Positions 4,214 to 5,452 of a DNA stretch of 5,452 bases are shown here, in pieces. Every line of letters begins with the position of its first letter. The stretch's first letter is position 1. The notes beneath the pieces are model-generated. The model did not search any database, was not told the origin of the DNA, and was given only the letters and a program-made list of their open reading frames with translations. The stretch covers positions 1 to 5,452 of the forward strand of contig JALWGP010000038.1 in assembly GCA_027038775.1 (NCBI GenBank). Reading direction: 5' to 3'. Made by a program: the position numbers and the translations under genes. Source of the stretch: Sedimenticola sp. (GTDB lineage Bacteria > Pseudomonadota > Gammaproteobacteria > Chromatiales > Chromatiaceae).

Positions 4214-5452
4214 GCGACGCATCATCCGGGTGAAGGAGCTGGCCCGGGTGGAGGGGGAAGGGGCGCTGGAGGTGCGCCTGAAGGGAGAGGCGGTGGAGTT
4301 CCTCGAGTTCCGCATCTTCGAACCGCCGCGCTTCTTCGAGGCGCTGCTGCGCGGGCGCGACTACCGGGAAGCGCCGGACATCACCGCCCGCATCTGCGGC
4401 ATCTGCCCGGTGGCCTACCTGCTGGGTGCCGGCCGGGCCATGGAGGCGGTGCTGGGGCTGGAGATCCCCCCGGAGATCCGCGCCCTGCGCCGCCTCGTCT
4501 ACTGCGGGGAGTGGATCCAGAGCCACCTGCTCCACGTCTTCTTCCTCCACGCCCCCGATTTCCTCGGCTACGACGATGCCATCGCCATGGCGGCGGACCA
4601 TCCCGGCCTGGTGCGCGACGCCCTGGCCCTGAAGGCCACCGGCAACCGGCTGCTGGAGGCGATCGGCGGTCGCGCCGTCCATCCCGTGAACCTGAAGGTG
4701 GGGGGCTTCTACCGGGCGCCCGAGCCGGCGGTCCTGGAGGCGCTGCGCCCCGAACTGGAGGCCGGACTGGAGAAGGCGCGGGAGCTCACCCTGGCGGTGG
4801 CCCGCTTCGATTTCCCGAGGGTGGAGCAGGAGTACCTCTGCGTCTCCCTGCACCACCCGGAGGAGTACGCCATCACGCAGGGACGCCTCGTCTCCAGCGA
4901 GGGACTCGATATTGCCGTGGAGGCGTTCGAGGCGCACTTCGAGGAGCGCCAGGTGGCCCGCTCCAACGCCCTGCACGCGGTGATGAAGGGGAGCGAGCGC
5001 CCCTACCTGGTGGGGCCGGTGGCGCGCTACAACAACAACTTCGCCCAGCTCTCGCCGGCGGCGCGGCAGCTGGCCCGCGATGCCGGCCTGCCGGAGCGGG
5101 TGACCAACCCTTTCCACTCCATCCTGGTGCGCATGGTGGAGGTGAGCTGGGCCTTCGAGGAGGCGCTGCGCCTGCTGGACGCCTACCGCCCTCCTGAGCC
5201 CCCGGCGGTGGAGGGCACGCCCCGGGCCGGCCGGGGCTGCGGCTGCACCGAGGCGCCGCGGGGCATCTGCTACCACCGCTACGACCTGGACGGGGAGGGC
5301 CTCATCCGGGAGGCGCGCATCGTGCCCCCCACCAGCCAGAACCAGCGCCAGATGGAGGCCGACCTGAAGCGGGTGGTGGAGGCCAACCTCTCGCTGCCCG
5401 ACGAGGAACTCCAGTGGCGCTGCGAGCAGGCCATCCGCAACTTCGACCCCTG
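4206..5452 (+). CDS. hydA: Group 3b [NiFe]-hydrogenase alpha (large, catalytic) subunit, 3' end missing
   Basis: The catalytic subunit holds the Ni-Fe(CN)2CO centre where H2 is split or formed. A total of 415 residues plus two bases are visible; the family usually has about 420-430, so only a short C-terminal tail is missing. The start MSERRIIRVKELARVEGEG carries the conserved R-V-E-G. The first metal motif is RICGICP with C64 and C67. Other family blocks are ATGNRLLEAIGGRAVHP (154-160 is GGRAVHP), NLKVGGF, and TEAPRGICYHRY followed by IVPPTSQNQ. The window ends in F-D-P plus TG, which would be the first two bases of the Cys codon opening the second metal motif DPCxxCxxH; a maturation protease normally cuts just after that motif. 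The start is supported by AGGAG at 4191-4195 and the 8-bp overlap with the delta gene. No signal sequence is present. No maturation (hyp) genes are visible in the window. Confidence 0.95.
   Translation, partial: MSERRIIRVKELARVEGEGALEVRLKGEAVEFLEFRIFEPPRFFEALLRGRDYREAPDITARICGICPVAYLLGAGRAMEAVLGLEIPPEIRALRRLVYCGEWIQSHLLHVFFLHAPDFLGYDDAIAMAADHPGLVRDALALKATGNRLLEAIGGRAVHPVNLKVGGFYRAPEPAVLEALRPELEAGLEKARELTLAVARFDFPRVEQEYLCVSLHHPEEYAITQGRLVSSEGLDIAVEAFEAHFEERQVARSNALHAVMKGSERPYLVGPVARYNNNFAQLSPAARQLARDAGLPERVTNPFHSILVRMVEVSWAFEEALRLLDAYRPPEPPAVEGTPRAGRGCGCTEAPRGICYHRYDLDGEGLIREARIVPPTSQNQRQMEADLKRVVEANLSLPDEELQWRCEQAIRNFDP

Noticed and set aside
4164..5276. Long minus-strand frame opposite the alpha-subunit gene
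   Set aside because: It is antisense to a well-supported hydrogenase large subunit. The product is low-complexity, rich in Arg, His, Gln and Ala, with no motif.

Overview
The window is very GC-rich bacterial DNA with dense, overlapping genes. The GalU is of the Pseudomonas type (MITKCLFPAAGYGTRFLP start). That, together with a soluble group 3b [NiFe]-hydrogenase operon and high GC, points to a gammaproteobacterium, possibly a sulfur- or hydrogen-using lineage such as Ectothiorhodospiraceae/Chromatiales. This placement is inference; no rRNA or lineage marker is present.

Layout. The left arm is on the minus strand. A small conserved-looking protein with an HEXXH motif (465-953) lies 64 bp upstream of the 5' part of galU (1-400, cut by the window edge). 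A 74-bp divergent intergenic region (954-1027) holds candidate promoters for both directions. The right arm, on the plus strand from 1028 to the window end, is one tightly packed operon: hydrogenase beta subunit (two [4Fe-4S] motifs), a stand-alone cyclic-nucleotide-binding-domain protein, gamma subunit (FAD/NAD(P)/[2Fe-2S] reductase), delta subunit (hydrogenase small subunit) and alpha subunit (NiFe large subunit, cut just before its last Cys motif). Every junction overlaps (ATGA, GTGA, TGATG and an 8-bp overlap), so the genes are probably translated in a coupled way.

How they work together. The alpha/delta pair would split or make H2 at the NiFe site. Electrons would pass through the delta FeS clusters to the gamma and beta subunits, which exchange them with NAD(P)H. 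This is the cytosolic 'sulfhydrogenase' or bidirectional NADP-linked type known from Pyrococcus HydBGDA and found in many bacteria. The embedded cNMP-binding-like protein has no DNA-binding domain and is the least understood member; it could be a sensor or regulator of the enzyme.

Two points deserve attention. First, bases 2-10 look like an exact inversion of the three codons expected in galU, suggesting a fold-back assembly artefact or contig end. Second, the HEXXH protein has a possible near-leaderless promoter. I see no mobile element, CRISPR array, tRNA or rRNA, and no gene-free stretch over 300 bases.
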